A DNA stretch of 64,000 nucleotides from positions 200,860 to 264,859 of the forward strand of contig NSJX01000013.1 of NCBI GenBank assembly GCA_002286715.1, given 5' to 3'. The DNA is from Dentipellis sp. KUC8613 (Eukaryota; Basidiomycota; Agaricomycetes; Russulales; Hericiaceae). The translations under genes and the position numbers were made by a program. Below, piece after piece: positions 34,831-48,361 of the stretch; position 1 is the first letter of the stretch, and each line of letters starts with the position of its first letter. Under the pieces are notes generated by a model, which saw only the letters and a list, made by a program, of their open reading frames with translations, was not told where the DNA came from and searched no databases.

Positions 34831-35007
34831 GCCGACGCGTCGGGACAGCGCCGTCTCCGTCGTTCCGACAAACGCAATTTATTGAAATAATATCGGGAGG
34901 TCGACAAGCCGTCAGTCAGATGATTCCCCACACGTCCCGTCCACTGAACTTCCCGGCTCTATTTAACCGTCCCACCTCTCCCCCCGTCTCTCTCTCCATC
35001 CCCCACC

Positions 35008-37921
35008 ATGGACTCCTTCGCCCAGTCAAAGCTTCTCTACTCCCCTCCCTCCCCCCGCTTCACACGCGTAGAGGCCCTTCGCCGCTACATCAACCAGAAG
35101 CACAATCTTGCTCTACGTGAGCATCATGTCCCATTTGGCCTACTAACTGTTCACTGACGCGTCAACGACGCGCAGGTGACTACAATGATCTCCATGAGTA
35201 CTCCGTGACCGATTACACCTTTTGGCTCGATCTCTGGCAGTTCATGGGCATCATATACTCGGCACCACCCACGCAGGTCAGTTTGAGTTCGATTCTCTAT
35301 TTCAATTCTGAAGTAAGTCCCACGTTCTCCAGGTCTTCACCGATGGGTACATCAAGGAGGTCAAGACTTGGTTTCCTGGCGCTCTCCTGAATTATGCCGA
35401 GAATATGCTTTGGAGGAACGACGACGGTATCGCAATCACGGCTTCCGGAGAGCTTGGCAATACGGTGTCATGTAGTTTCCGGGAGCTGCGCCTGAAGGTC
35501 CAGGACATGACGGCCGCATTGCGCGTTAAAGGCCTCAAGGCCGGCGACCGTGTAGCAGGTCAGAATTCTGTTCTGCTTGCATGAGGAACGCATTGAACGT
35601 GCACTGACAAACATGGTAATCCGATCGCAATAGCCATTGTCGCCAACAACATTGATGCCGTGGTTATTGCACTCGCGACAGCCGCCGTGGGCGGCATTTT
35701 CTCCAGTACAGCCACCGATCTCGGAACACAGGCAAGGACGCGCTCCGAGGCCTCTATCCATAATGTGCATCATTGACCCGCGTCCTACAGGGGATCCTGG
35801 ACCGCTATCGCCAGATTACACCCAAATTCATTTTCTCTGCTACAGAAGTCGTATACGCTGCCAAACGCATCGACCTCCTGTCCAAAGTCTCCGATGTCGT
35901 CCGAGATCTGCACTCACATGGTCTGGAACACGTTGTGCTGCTTCCGAGCACAAGGACCGGCAAAGAAGTCGACGATAGTGCTCTAAAGGGCATCCCGAAT
36001 AGGTGCGGACGTACATGTCGAGAAGGCTAACGGGTTTCGCATATGCTTACATCCCCATATAGCACCACCCTTTCCCGTTTCTTGGCTGACGGGGATGGCC
36101 GACCATTGACATTCGAACAGCTTCCTTTCAGTCACCCCCTCTACATACTGTACTCATCGGGGACAACAGGAGCTCCCAAATGCATCGTGCATTCCGCCGG
36201 GGTATGTGAATGAGATTCACCGCCGTTCACCAGTATAGTTGATCTATCCCTCCCCGCAGGCCTCGCTTCTTCAGCCAAAGAAGGAGTTGTTGATCCAAAG
36301 CGATCTGGGTTCTGATAGTACCTATTTCCAATACACGACTGTCAGTCTTTCCCTTCGCTGTTGTCCATCCTCCGACTTACTTCCCATCGCGTGCAGACGG
36401 GATGGATGATGTGGCCTTTCATGCTGGCCGGTTTGTCAGTTGGAGCCCGCATAGTCCTTTACGATGGATCTCCATTCCATCCGGACGTCAAGGCGTACCT
36501 GAAGTTCATCAATGACGAAGGGTAAGCAATTCACTCCGCGCCGTATGGGTGCTCTTCGCTAGCGTCGTGCGGCATGTATCTGACCTGTCCGGCTTGTCGT
36601 TTCAGAGTGACCGCTTTCGGGACGAGCCCCCGCTTTTTGGCTGAAATACAGGGGCGAGGTGTCATCCCGAGTAAGATACAGTTGCTGTGTTCACAGTCTC
36701 CGCCTTCCGACAGCTTTCCTTGCAGCCGACATTGGAACATTCGAGGCGTTACGAGTAGTCTCCGTCACCGGTGCGGTACTGACTACCCCATTGTTCGAAT
36801 GGGCCCACCGCGCATTCGGCGGGACCAAACGCATCAGTTCTACCTCCGGTGGTACCGATGTGATGACCTCCTGTGAGCCATGCTTTCTAATCCGCTTCTG
36901 TGCGCCCCGTCACATACTTATCTGGCACTTCTCCCTCCCTAGTCGTCACTACTGTCGCATGCCTGCCCACCCACGCCGGAGGTTTGTGCGCCCCACGTAG
37001 CCTAACCCGTCCGCACGCTGATTTCATATCTATTATCAGAGATCCAAGGCAAGGCCCTTGGCATGAAAGTTGAGATCTTCGACCCGTCTGGGAAAAACAT
37101 CGAGAACTCCGGCCAGCCTGGCGAACTTGTCTGCACGCGGCCGCACCCGTCGATGCCAATCAAATTCTGGGGCGACGACGCACAGGGCACGAAGTTCCTT
37201 AGGTCTTACTTCGACGTCTACCCCGGTACGAGTTTGTCGCACGTTTTCGCAATGCAGGCGTATGCTAACCCCCACTTGTCCGAAGGCGTATGGCGGCACG
37301 GCGATTTCATCGCGAAGAACCCACGTACGGGCGGGCTCATCATCTACGGTCGGAGGTAGGCCCTTTATCCCTTCCCTTCCATTATCTTCGCCCAATATCC
37401 AGATGTGCTGACCTACCGCCATAACAGCGACGGCGTGCTCAACCCGTCTGGCGTCCGCTTCGGCTCGGGCGAAATCTACAGCGTGATGGAGCGATTTTCG
37501 AGCGTCATCGACGACACGATCTGCGTTGGCCAGCGCCGCGCGCAGGATGTCGACGAGCGCGTGCTACTGTTCGTCAAGATGCGCCCTGGGCACGCGCTCA
37601 CGCCTGCCCTCGAGCGCGAGATTCGCGAGGCCATTCGCAAGGCGCTGAGCGCGCGGCATGTGCCTGCGTATATCTTTGCGGTCGAAGATATTCCTGTAAG
37701 TACCAATGTTGTTCCAAGCTCCCATGCGGCGTGCGGTGCTGATTCTCCATTCGTTGCGCCAGTACACTGTCAACAGCAAGAAGATCGAGATTGCGGTGAA
37801 GCAGATCGTCTCGGGATCGAAGATCAAGCCGAGTGGGACCGTGGCGAACCCCGAGTCTCTGCAGCTCTATTACAAGTTCCAGGACATCGAGAACGTCGGC
37901 AAAACCAAGGCAAAACTGTAA
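35008..37921 (+). CDS. AACS: Acetoacetyl-CoA synthetase
   Basis: Fifteen exons (first 35008..35116, last 37763..37921) give 674 residues in exact frame, close to the ~670 of known enzymes. The adenylate-forming signature [17 protein letters not shown] is at about residues 280-296, preceded by AACS-specific spacing ([33 protein letters not shown]). Further family motifs are [31 protein letters not shown] (YGR hinge) and [13 protein letters not shown]. The C-terminus has the catalytic lysine region [18 protein letters not shown]. The enzyme activates acetoacetate with ATP and CoA in the cytosol, feeding sterol and lipid synthesis or ketone use. One intron (35732..35790) is of GC-AG type (CAG|GCAAGG). 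Divergent from SEY1. Confidence 0.95.
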
Positions 37922-38550
37922 CAGCATCCGTGGGATACCATTTCAACCAATCTACTGTACTTCTATCACGCATATATGAGCGTATCGTTCATCTTTCCCT
38001 TTTTCTTCTGACCACGAGGCCATCGATGAAAGCATACATAATAGATTGCGGTTCTGTTCTGTGTGTACATGACTAGTGTGGTATAGAGATCATATAACGC
38101 GTCGAGGTAGATGCCAAGATAGCAAACAACGGCCAAAAAAAACGAAGCGTGTCAAACAATGCTTGAGCAAATAAGCATACGGATACGGATACGGATACGG
38201 ATAATGTGATATGGTGTTATGGGGGGTGGGGAGTCGGAGATCATTAGCATTCCAAATGTGCACAACATGGTATCAAAAATCAAAGGGTAAATGCACTTCA
38301 ACGAAAACTGAAGCCAACAATCCAGCCGGGTATGTCATTAGGCACGGAGAGCAAATGCAAGAAGGAAGTGTCCGAGCGGGGGGCAGAACGAGCCAAGGAA
38401 CCGGAATCAGCCAACACGACGCGTCCGCGAAGTTCGTTCCAAGAATGTCGTGTGTCGTGATTGCGGGATGATACGAGTCCGCGAACTCTACAGGGACGTC
38501 GGAATCGGCTGCGGAATCGGCACCCGTCAGAAGTCTGCCGCGGCGCACTG
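37922..38550. other. Intergenic between convergent AACS and the giant DUF3712 gene
   Basis: A 630 bp spacer, probably the 3' UTRs of both genes, holding a short tandem repeat at 38177..38203. No gene supported. Confidence 0.5.
38177..38203. repeat. Hexanucleotide tandem repeat (ATACGG)n
   Basis: Four and a half perfect copies of ATACGG in a row, downstream of the AACS gene. Simple-sequence repeat; likely length-variable between strains. Confidence 0.9.
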
Positions 38551-41500
38551 TCATGCACGGAAGGGGCGTACCAAGTTCCCGCCATGAGAGTCGTCGGTGG
38601 GTTTCGCGTCCGAGTCCGATGATGGGGCGGAGGGTGCTTCTGCCTTAGGGGCCGCGCTCTCATCTGCTGATGGCGACGATGCTGGCGCCGGCGAGTGTGC
38701 TGGGGGTTCGGGTGCGCTGCTCGAGGGATCGTTCTGGGGCGCCGGTGTACCTTGGTCGCCTGACGGCTGGGCGGCAGAGGAAGCGGGCGCTGGGCTTGTT
38801 GGGCCTGCGGACGGGCTTCTTGACGGCGTGAGGCTGCCTGACGACAAAGTGCTGGCAGGCAGGCTCGAGTTTGTCTGGGAAGCGGTTTTCGACTGAAGAG
38901 CGGCCTTCATGGCGTCCAGGCCCAGCGTCAGGGAGTAGGCGGTGGGAACTTGGAGTTGAGTGATATGCAGCCATGGGACCACATAACCCCCATCACCCAA
39001 TCTACACGTAGTACTCATCAGTACTGTTTTATAGACAGGTGACCACGGTCTTGCTTACCGTACAGTCGAGACTGCGAAGACATCCAATTCTCCGAGCGGA
39101 ATGATACCAAGCGAGTTCAATGCGCCTTGAGTCAAGACAACATGTCCGAATGTGCCGCTGTTCGCAGTGCCGTGTGCCGGGATCGTGAAGCTCGAGAAAG
39201 ACTGGTCAAAATGTGCATATGTCTCTCCGTTAACGCCAGAGTCGACTTGGGAGAACTCGATCGTCATGTCCGTATCAAGGGGGTTCGCAATCTAGTATTT
39301 CGGGGCGCTCAGCGCAATCGGGTTGTCAGATGAATGCCAAACTTACGTCAAAGTTGATCTCGATCTCGTTCGACAGCAAAGAATCCAAAGAAATGAACGC
39401 ATTGATGTGCGTAATAATTGGCGGCACATTCAAGGCTGCAAAAAATTAAATGAGTTGCTGAAGGGAGGTAGAAGTGAAGGTGATAGGACCTTGGAGACTC
39501 GTAGTCAAATGAATGCCCGATAAAGCTGGTCCCAGGGATCCGTACGGCGAACTGGACCCGTCACCCTTGATGTCTAGAGCGAGTGCATCGCCTGTCTGCA
39601 GGAAATCTGACAAGAAGCCCTAGATCCAAAGTCAGCCTAGTCTATAAGTAAGGTTTTGATGAATTGCTAACCTGAGCTACGGTGTCATTGGCGTCTGCAG
39701 GTTCGTAATGGAATTCAGTCTGGACAGTGTTCTCTCCAGGCACAAGATCCAGCGACTGGATGTTCAATCAGAATATGCACAATAGAAAATAATTGACGGC
39801 CCTACGTCGATAGCCGCCCGTCCGAGCATGACGCCCTTGTAGTACACAGGTAGTGCAATATCATTGGTCGTCAATGAAATGTTGGACGGGTTTTGCAGTT
39901 TGGTGGTCAGAGGGGCCTTGATATATTCATTTCCGCCATTTCCACCACTGCCCGACACTGAGACATTGCTGAGATCGGCTGTCCCTCCAAAGCCGTTGAT
40001 ACCTGCAGCGAAGCTTTAGCTAAGCACGAAATATAATCATGGTGGAGGACGTGCCCTTCAACTCCGTGGTCACATTGAATGGAATGCCAGAGATAGGGAC
40101 GTCGCCAATAGTGGTTCGAGCGACAACGTCGGCGGTTCCCTTCAACTCAAAGTCGATGCCTTGTGTGTCCGTCACTGCGGCGAAGAATGCGGCGAAGGCG
40201 CCGTTGTTGAGGGACTGCAACGTCTGATTTTCGAATGTTATCTGAAGAGGGGCAACATTGCCTGTGGATACGCCGCCAACGGTATCCGAAGTTGGTAATT
40301 TCAGCTACAGGTTTTCATGAGCATCGCAAGTGCTTTGGACATGTATATTTCCATACCGCTGCAATGTCCGTCCCTTGAGCGGCCAAGGTGATGTCCTCAG
40401 CAGCTTTGACGACCTGGAGAGAAAATCCGAAGGGATTCTTGTACTCCGCCATCGTGTTCTGCGAGCTCGCAAGTGGCGCGAAAGCCTCATCTCCGGTCAA
40501 CATTACCACCTCCAGATCGGACAAGGCGATGGATTGGATGACCTAATGTATCATGATTAGATCATGGTCCATTTTCGAAGATAAAGAACGGCTCACAGTA
40601 TATTTCTGACCAGGAAGGATGACTTGTAGCTCTAACGTCTTGAATGCAGTGCTCAGCCACTCTACAGGGGAGTTGGATCCACTCGGCTGCACCGAGTCAC
40701 CATGGACGCTGAGAGTCTGGTTATCACCCGCTAGGTAGTCGGAGAACAGTGTTCCGATGGTGTCAAGGTTACCGCCGGTTTGCGGGATAATGCGACCCGA
40801 GAGATGCTCCTTCGTAGTTGCCTCGGGAGCGAGGAACAAATTGTCGCCAGACAGAGCTGCAAATCGAGTAAATACGCCAACCAGAGACAAGGCTCAAGCA
40901 TTACTTACGGCCAACCAAGACATCGTTGAAGAATGCTTGGAAGGTGACAGTGCCCAAATCGATGCCCAGCTCTGTCGAGAATATGTCGGCTGAAATGTTC
41001 GGTAGATTATCATGGAAACGACGAACGAGCGGGAGACGGGATCATTGAATCGGTCTCGATGTGGATACCTCCGGCAGGATCATCCGAAGGAAGCTGGAAA
41101 TTGCTGATTGTGACACCAGGCAGGTTGTTGAACGCCTTGAACCCGATAGACTTCGTCAGGGAAACTCCATCAAAGATCGTGCCCAGAGCCACGACACGAA
41201 GAGCGTTAGTAGAGATCGTCCAGTTGAAATCAGTGTTGTGGAGAAGATAAGTGGTGAACGTCGTAAATCTTGGTTCAAAATCAGTAGCGTTCTAACTTAA
41301 AGCTGGAGAATGAACAGACTGATCCTGGTCCGTGATGGTCAAATGCGCATTTGTCTGATAGTCCGGAAGACCAGCGTTCGCAGAGGCGCAGACTGGATGA
41401 TGCGGTTAGTGCAGTATAAATTCTGCGGACAGTCACCACCCACTAGGAGGAAGCGTAATCTGAGCTATATCATTTCCGTTCCAATTGACCCTGAAATCAA

Positions 41501-44500
41501 GATCGCGTGAACATCGTATGTAGATCTTGTATAAGAACCACGTACGTGACTGGTTCCACGAAGGTGATTTCGGCGTCCAACGGCCCGGTGTTAGTCAAGG
41601 AACCGCGAAGTGCAAGATCGAAGCCGTCGTTCGCCAGGTTACTGTACGGTTCAGACATAAATACTCTTTGCCATGTGAAAAACCGGAATCGACAAACGTG
41701 ATATTAGCTGCGCTGAATGACAGCACTGCCTGGTTGACTATATCCTGGACGATGGGTGGAGCAACGGCACCGATGAGGTAAAGAGCAGTGTTATCGGTCT
41801 GAAGGTATGTCAATCAAAAAGTTTCTGGAGGCGCTAAGGGGCAGAAGAGCATACGACTGCTGTGACATTGAACTGCTTGAACGAAAGGTCCGTTGGGACT
41901 GTAGATGGTGTGAGCATATAGAAGGAAGCTGAGAGAAAATATGCGCATACAATCGTCAATTTTTACGGAACTGTCGACATCCAATTCAATTTGTAAGTTC
42001 TTTAACGAACCCAAGATAGCACCGTCGACATCGAATTGCTTTCCACTGACCACGGAGGATCAGATAACTTCGAAAACGTCGTGGAAAATATGCTGACTAT
42101 TACCTGACACATGTGGGCTGACTGCTGTCTACCGAGGTATTGATCTGACAAAGGTGATAGGCTGTATCAGGACCGACTGTATTCCGTAAAAACAGCAGCA
42201 ACTTACTGGGGGGTGGAAGTCTGGGTTCTGCAGCACCAACTGGAAAAGACCAGGAAGGGGGCCAAGATCGACGTGATTGTTTTGGCCGCCACTGAGCAGT
42301 AACTGAATAATCATGATAGGATCCAAGTTGAACTTGAACGGGATTTCCTGCGACGTGACCTTGGAGTGACCGTCCGCGTGGACAGGCGAAGATGATAGGT
42401 CGGCATTATCGATCTTTCCAAGATTAAGATCCTGGTGAGTCGCAGTGGCCGTCACGCGCAGCAAGTTGAGGCTTGCAGTGAAGGGATTATCCAAGATGAA
42501 CGAACTGGAAGCGATACCGGTCTGCACAATGTCCGTCGGGAACAAGAGCGCGGCGCTAGGAACAAGGTTCTGATGCAAGGCTGGGATCTGGACGGGCGAC
42601 AGGCGGATCTCGGACATGGCAAGCTTCAATGAATCGATGGGCGTTGTGTCTTGGGTGCCCTGGATGGCTGTGTCAGACGTTACACCCTGCAGATAGTTCT
42701 CGAGCAGCAGTTGGCCGGTAGAAACCGCGCCACCTTCTGGCTGATAATGGACGTCTGTAGCAAATTTATTAGTAATAGCGCCGGAGACGCCGTGCGGTCG
42801 TGCGTACCAATTGCGTATGTGTCGTTACCCGGCAGGATCAGGATGTTGCCCTGTCCAGTAAAAAAGATTAGCGATGTTTCAAAGAAACTATTTCAGTAAC
42901 GTACAATGTCGGCAGTGCCAATTTCTTGATCCCTGTTCAGGTTTGAGAAGAAAAACAATAGCAGACGAGATTTGATACTCACTGGAAGAACAAACCAAAG
43001 GCAACATCGCCAGCGGCAAGTGTGATATTACTGTATTCAATGTCGGTTACGGGATGCGAAGTAATACAAATAAACAGAGCTTTACCTAGGGTTGAATAAA
43101 GTGCTGTTGACCTTGATAAGCAGGTAATCAGGGAAGCCATGATTCACGTCCAGTGTCTCGACAATTGTTGGCCGCGTATTGAGACCTTGCAGACCAGCGA
43201 TCGACGTCCCCACCGAGAACTCGATATCTTTCAAAGAGAGCAAACCAACACCAGTATCAGCATCAGTGTTCGCAGCCCCCGACAGTTGTAGTGCCTGATT
43301 GGCGGATGTCGCGGTCGAGGCCAGGAATTTCTGGAAGGCCCCGTGCTGATCACCAAAGACAGCAAACGGAACGTCCGAGAACGTCAAATGAATGACTCTC
43401 TGCTGGACATCAGTCGTACTCGGGCCCTTTGGAATAATAAGTTCCGCGAACGACTGGCCGTCCGTACCGACAGAGATGTTCTGCTCCAAAGCTTTGATGT
43501 CCACGGGGAAATTGAACGGAAGCGTGAATGCAGCCGAAGCATCGCTGCTACTCGTTGCCGGGTCGTACGCAGTATCCGTAGAGAAGCGTAGGTCGAGTTC
43601 ATCTAGGCTGATCGACTTGATGATGTTCAGCTTGCCCTGGTTAGGAAGAACTGCCGAGACAATCAGGCTTTTAATGCCTTCATTGAGCCAGGTGACCTGC
43701 TGAAAAATCAATCTATTACATCGACACAGAACAAGAGCGATCACGTACGTCGCTTGGGCCGGCGGAGTCGCCATGGACACTAACGTTGCTACCCATGCCG
43801 TGGATGAAGTTGTTGAAGATCGTGGACACATCCTGAAGCCCTGACGCGGAGTCCTGTGGGATAAGCCGTCCAACTAAGCTTAACGGGACAGTGGCCTGAG
43901 GCTCCAGCGTAAAACTGCCGTTCGAGAGGACCGGTCCAATATTCGTGAACCCGAAGTAGTTCTGGAAGCCAATGGAACTTAATTCCACGCCGACCTGCGA
44001 AGGCTGCGATACACGAGTTAGTCGGCAGAATTCCAGAGAAATAGGGCAGCCGACATACATTCGACACGGTCGTATCCAGAGTCAGATGAATGCCGCCGGC
44101 TGGATCATTGGCGGGGAGGTCGAAAGAATTGATCGTGACGCCATTCTGCAGATTATTCATGCCCTTCAACGTCACCTTCTTTCCCGGAAGTGAGATGCCG
44201 GACACAGAAATGCCTGCATTCGAAGTTCGTCAGTAGATTTCTACGTAGTTTAATCTCGGCAACATACCAAGCGCGGAGACTGTCATATGGTATTGGAAGG
44301 AAGACCTCACGTCAGCTTGAATATTCGACGCAAGATATTGACGTACCACTCAAGTTATCGCCTGAGATCATCCAGTCAAAAGACTCTTCTGTTAGCAGGA
44401 CCTGCATTCTCCGTAAATATCGATGATCGTACGTCAAGAATAATTTCAGCTTCAGACCTTGGTGAAATTAGTCAGATGATCAACATCTGCGACATTGAAG

Positions 44501-47500
44501 GTCGCCTCGATCTCGAATTGGGCACCAACATCTCCCGTTATGTTGATATCAGGCATTTTGATGGAGCCAAGAGGCTGGCCCGACCAAGATACGGTCAACC
44601 CATTTCCAAAAGAAATGCGTGCATCGACTAGAATCCCCCTGTCAGCTTTCTTCTATCTTGTACAGCTTGGTTTGAACTTACAGGGTCCGGATTGAGTAAT
44701 CGAGCCACTGAGTTTGGTACCAAAGGAAGTTTGTTGTGGGTTCGTGATGATCACCTGCGAGACGCTGTAGTCCGTGACCATAAGAATCATGGGATCGCCT
44801 AGAGATCGTAGACTTACCCCAGCGCTGAAGCGGACACGATCTTTTGTACGATTGGCTTTGCGAGGACAGGAAGTATCAAGTTCAGACTCTCGTCTGTCTT
44901 CGTCGGCAAGCCCTTCTGCGTGTACTGCAGCGTCGTCGAGTAGTCGCCTGCAGGCTGATGAAAAAAATATTATAACATTCAATGGCTAACAAGACATACC
45001 GACAGAGAATCCGGCATCCAAGTCGACATCGGAGGTCAACTTCTTGAAAGCAGTGTCCACGAAGTTGGGAAGATTGAATCCGCTGAGCGAGATGTATAAG
45101 TCTGGCATCGTTTGTTTGCGAAACGGATTCTTACGTGTAGATATTGTCGCGGCGGCTGGCCGCAGCGTTCGTATTACTGTCAGCATCAACATACTGATAT
45201 CCACCTATCTGAACGATACCGTCCAGCTGGTCCGTGCCCAATCCAGCTTCAACTGCAAGAAGTCGTGTCACAGTGAAAAGCGAAGGTGGGTCCATGTTCA
45301 AGTCAAGGTTAAGGGCGGGTGAATCTGTCGAGCCCTTCCCCTTAGACGAAAAGTTGGTGGCAGTCTGGATGTTCCCGAGTCTGATGCCGCGGTAGGAGAC
45401 AGTTGACTGCACGTCGGTGATATCGAGATCGGCCGTGAATGGGTTCACGAGGTTGACCGATACATGAGAAATGTTGTTCTCATAGCCGGTCGTTGGCAGC
45501 ACTAGGTAGAATCAGATACCTGTCGGACGTCCGAAAAATTTGCAACCTACCTTCTAGGGAAGCAAAAGCAAGCAAATTGGTTGTCAAAGCAGGTAAGTTA
45601 GCGCCAATTTTGAGGGTCTCGAATGCTGTTAGAAGTGATGCGATGTTGGAGCTCTCGCCATAACCAGCGATCATGACCTCGATATCTAGATGAGATACAT
45701 GAGACCGTGGTTCCGATATCACAGGCACAACAAGTCTACCTTTTCCACCAATGAAACTGTTCAGGGTCTGCTTCCCTTGGTCGTTGTTATTGGGCTGCCA
45801 GTACATTAGAAAAGATAATAAAACTTCTATTATCGCGACGACGCACGTTGAACGTGCCCTGCACCGCCGGCGTATTCTTACCCATGCTCAGAGTCAGGTT
45901 AGGCATGAGCGTAGTGCCGATGAGGCCGCCGCCTTGAAACATTTGAAGCCCTATTAGTCAAGTAAATTAAGTGGCTCATCGAATTCGTATATATAAACGA
46001 CTCACTCAGGTCCCCGAGGCCCAGTTGCAAGTTCGAAGGGTTCTCGATGGAGACTAGATAAGAGGTCAGACTAGGAACGCAACTCCTTGTGTGTGAAGAG
46101 TACACTCACCATTAATTCCGAGCGTTAACCCGTCAGATGTGCCCCCGATCACATCGATTCCGCCGATAGTGACCAGATTCTGCAAGCCTTGGAGGCCGTC
46201 AAGTCCCGACGAAACGTTGAAGTTGATAGGGTCCAATGTGAGCGTGCCGATGCTCAGATTTGCAACCGCCCGTGAATGCCCCTCAAGCTGAAAGTTCGTC
46301 CAATTACCATCGGTCAAATCAGCATCTGCCAAAGTCGCAGCCAGTCAGACCATGAATCTAGAAGCCAGACAGACGTAGCGTACTGAATTGACTGAAGTGG
46401 GGATGTATGGGATCAGGGACTTGCAAAGCGGTATCTTCGATAGAAATGTTGATAGTCCCGCTTGTATTCGTAGCACCATTGACGTTGATAGCAGAAGTGG
46501 AGGCACCCAAAGGCTGATAAGAGAATTTATCAGGACGGATCTTTGACTACAGGAAACTACACGAGCTCACCGTAGACAAGCCTGCGACCACGTTTCCGTT
46601 CTTGGTAATATTGAACGCATTCTGGATCTCACCAATTTCCAAATTGAAGCCAAACGGCAATTCTGCATGTCTGAGATGAAGTGGGAATCGAATCCTTCAG
46701 GGCGAACACTTACCCATGGAAGCATGCACCGCCTGACTATTCGCCATGGGAGACCACGCATTTTGCTCCGAAAATGCCAACGCGAAGTATCCGATGTCAA
46801 TGGATCTGATTGGATTGATGGGAATGAAAGACCTGAACGGTACCGTGAGCTTCAGAGCCTGCAGGCCCTCGCTCAGCCATGAGATGCTCGTGTTGTCGTT
46901 CTGTAGCGTCGACTGTCCCTGCGCGATCACCGGCGATGTTTCGCCGTTGAGGTACCGGGAGAACAGGTCCGACATGACGCTAAGTTCGGAATCGGAGCCG
47001 TTGTGGGGAATCAAGCGTCCCGCAAGCGTGATGTTGTTGGGGCCAGGTTTCTGTCAAGAAGATAAGTTCACGACCCAAAGAGCAGACACGAAGGGTGCAT
47101 ACGATATTAGTGTTGGTACCTACTCCAGCCCCCAGGAAGACGTCTCGGTAACCCAAATTAAAGACTACCGTGCCGAGACTTAACTCAAAGGGGCTACAAA
47201 CGTCGTTAGAGATGTACAAGCATGCAAACCATTGGACTCACCTTGGATTGGTCAACTGCGTGAGAGCAACAAAGTCAATACCTCCTTGCGGACTGTCTTG
47301 GGGCAACTGGAAGTCCAGGAGCAGGATATTGTTGTCAAAGTTGTTGATTCCTGGCAACAAAGCCTTGAGCGAGGACGCACGACAACCTTCCAACAGGGAG
47401 CGTACCGTTCAGCGTGATGTCCTTCTTGAACTTGATCCCTTTGGAGACAGGGAAGCGCAAAGCACGCGCGGCGAGATTGTTGCTCGTGAGTCGCCAAGTG

Positions 47501-48361
47501 AACTTGTCGGACGTGATCATGAATTGCGTGAAACGACCGAAGGCGTCCTGATCTGCGACCGTGAATTCCGTCGTCTGGTTGATGTATGCACGCTTGTTTT
47601 TGGCTGACAACGGTTGCATGCCGAAGTATCCCAGAGGAACCTCCTCGTCGCCGTTGACCCAGGTAACGTTCAATGGCTCCGGGAAAGAGATGGTCGCAGA
47701 GAATATGCCAGTATGCGTCACCTTCCGTAGTCGGTTAGAACCAAGTCCTGCAACTACAGCATGAAAGGCTCACCAAACCATTCATACCAAGGGTGAAACT
47801 GCAAGATATCATGAGCATCCCAGAGCATGCCGCATAGAGTTATGTTAACGCACGAGTTGTTGGAAGGTTCCACCAGAGATACAGTGTCAATGTTAAGCAC
47901 GGATACATTGACGACGTGCTGGGCGATAGCTCCCACAACCGGGTAGAGGATGACGAAGAGCAAAGCAATACCAATGGCACCTGCGACGATTTGAGACACA
48001 ATGAACCACCGCTTCTTGTAGAACGGTGTTGCGTCTGCTGTCGTTGGCGCAGCATCACCTCCCGCTACCACTGGTTGAGCAGCCGCTTCGTCTTCAGCAC
48101 CAGCACCATCGCTTCCAATAGCCCCGCCGACTGGAATACCCGCCGACGTCGTACGCGCTATAGGCACGCTCTCCACAGAATTTGAGCCTGCCATGGGCGC
48201 CGCATCATCTGGAATGGAGCCACAGAAGAGACAGTGAGGTCAGCAACCATCATGACGCGTCCAATAAGTCGCTGGGACGTACCATGCAGATTCGTAGTCG
48301 ACCCATAGCGGCCAGTGTCCTGGCTAAGCCTGCCCTCTAGAAACCTGCTGGCGTGCTCCAT
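38551..48361 (-). CDS. Giant type II membrane protein of tandem DUF3712-type repeats
   Basis: One gene of 9.8 kb with dozens of short introns; I resolved only part of the boundaries, so length (about 2,400-2,700 residues) is an estimate. Exon 1 starts at 48361 (MEHASRFLEGRLSQDTG) and splices at 48283 to the next exon. A single transmembrane segment WFIVSQIVAGAIGIALLFVI follows an Ala/Asp-rich cytosolic N-terminus. The rest repeats beta-rich motifs of the DUF3712 type: LPANDPAGGIHL (near 41.07, 44.10 and 47.29 kb), SVHGDSAGP (40.70, 43.77 and, degenerate, 46.91 kb), and NPFTADLDI-like (39.28, 42.47, 45.44 kb). These spacings imply three ~3 kb super-units. The tail is Pro/Ser/Ala-rich (38551..38900). 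DUF3712 proteins are fungal, presumed vacuolar or wall-facing, of unknown function; lipid-transport-like folds have been suggested for related domains, which I cannot judge here. Confidence 0.75.

Noticed and set aside
38551..48194. Several separate genes instead of one giant DUF3712 gene
   Set aside because: No internal signal peptide, transmembrane start or promoter-sized gap is seen between repeat units; exon fragments follow each other with normal short introns. Transcript evidence is still needed.
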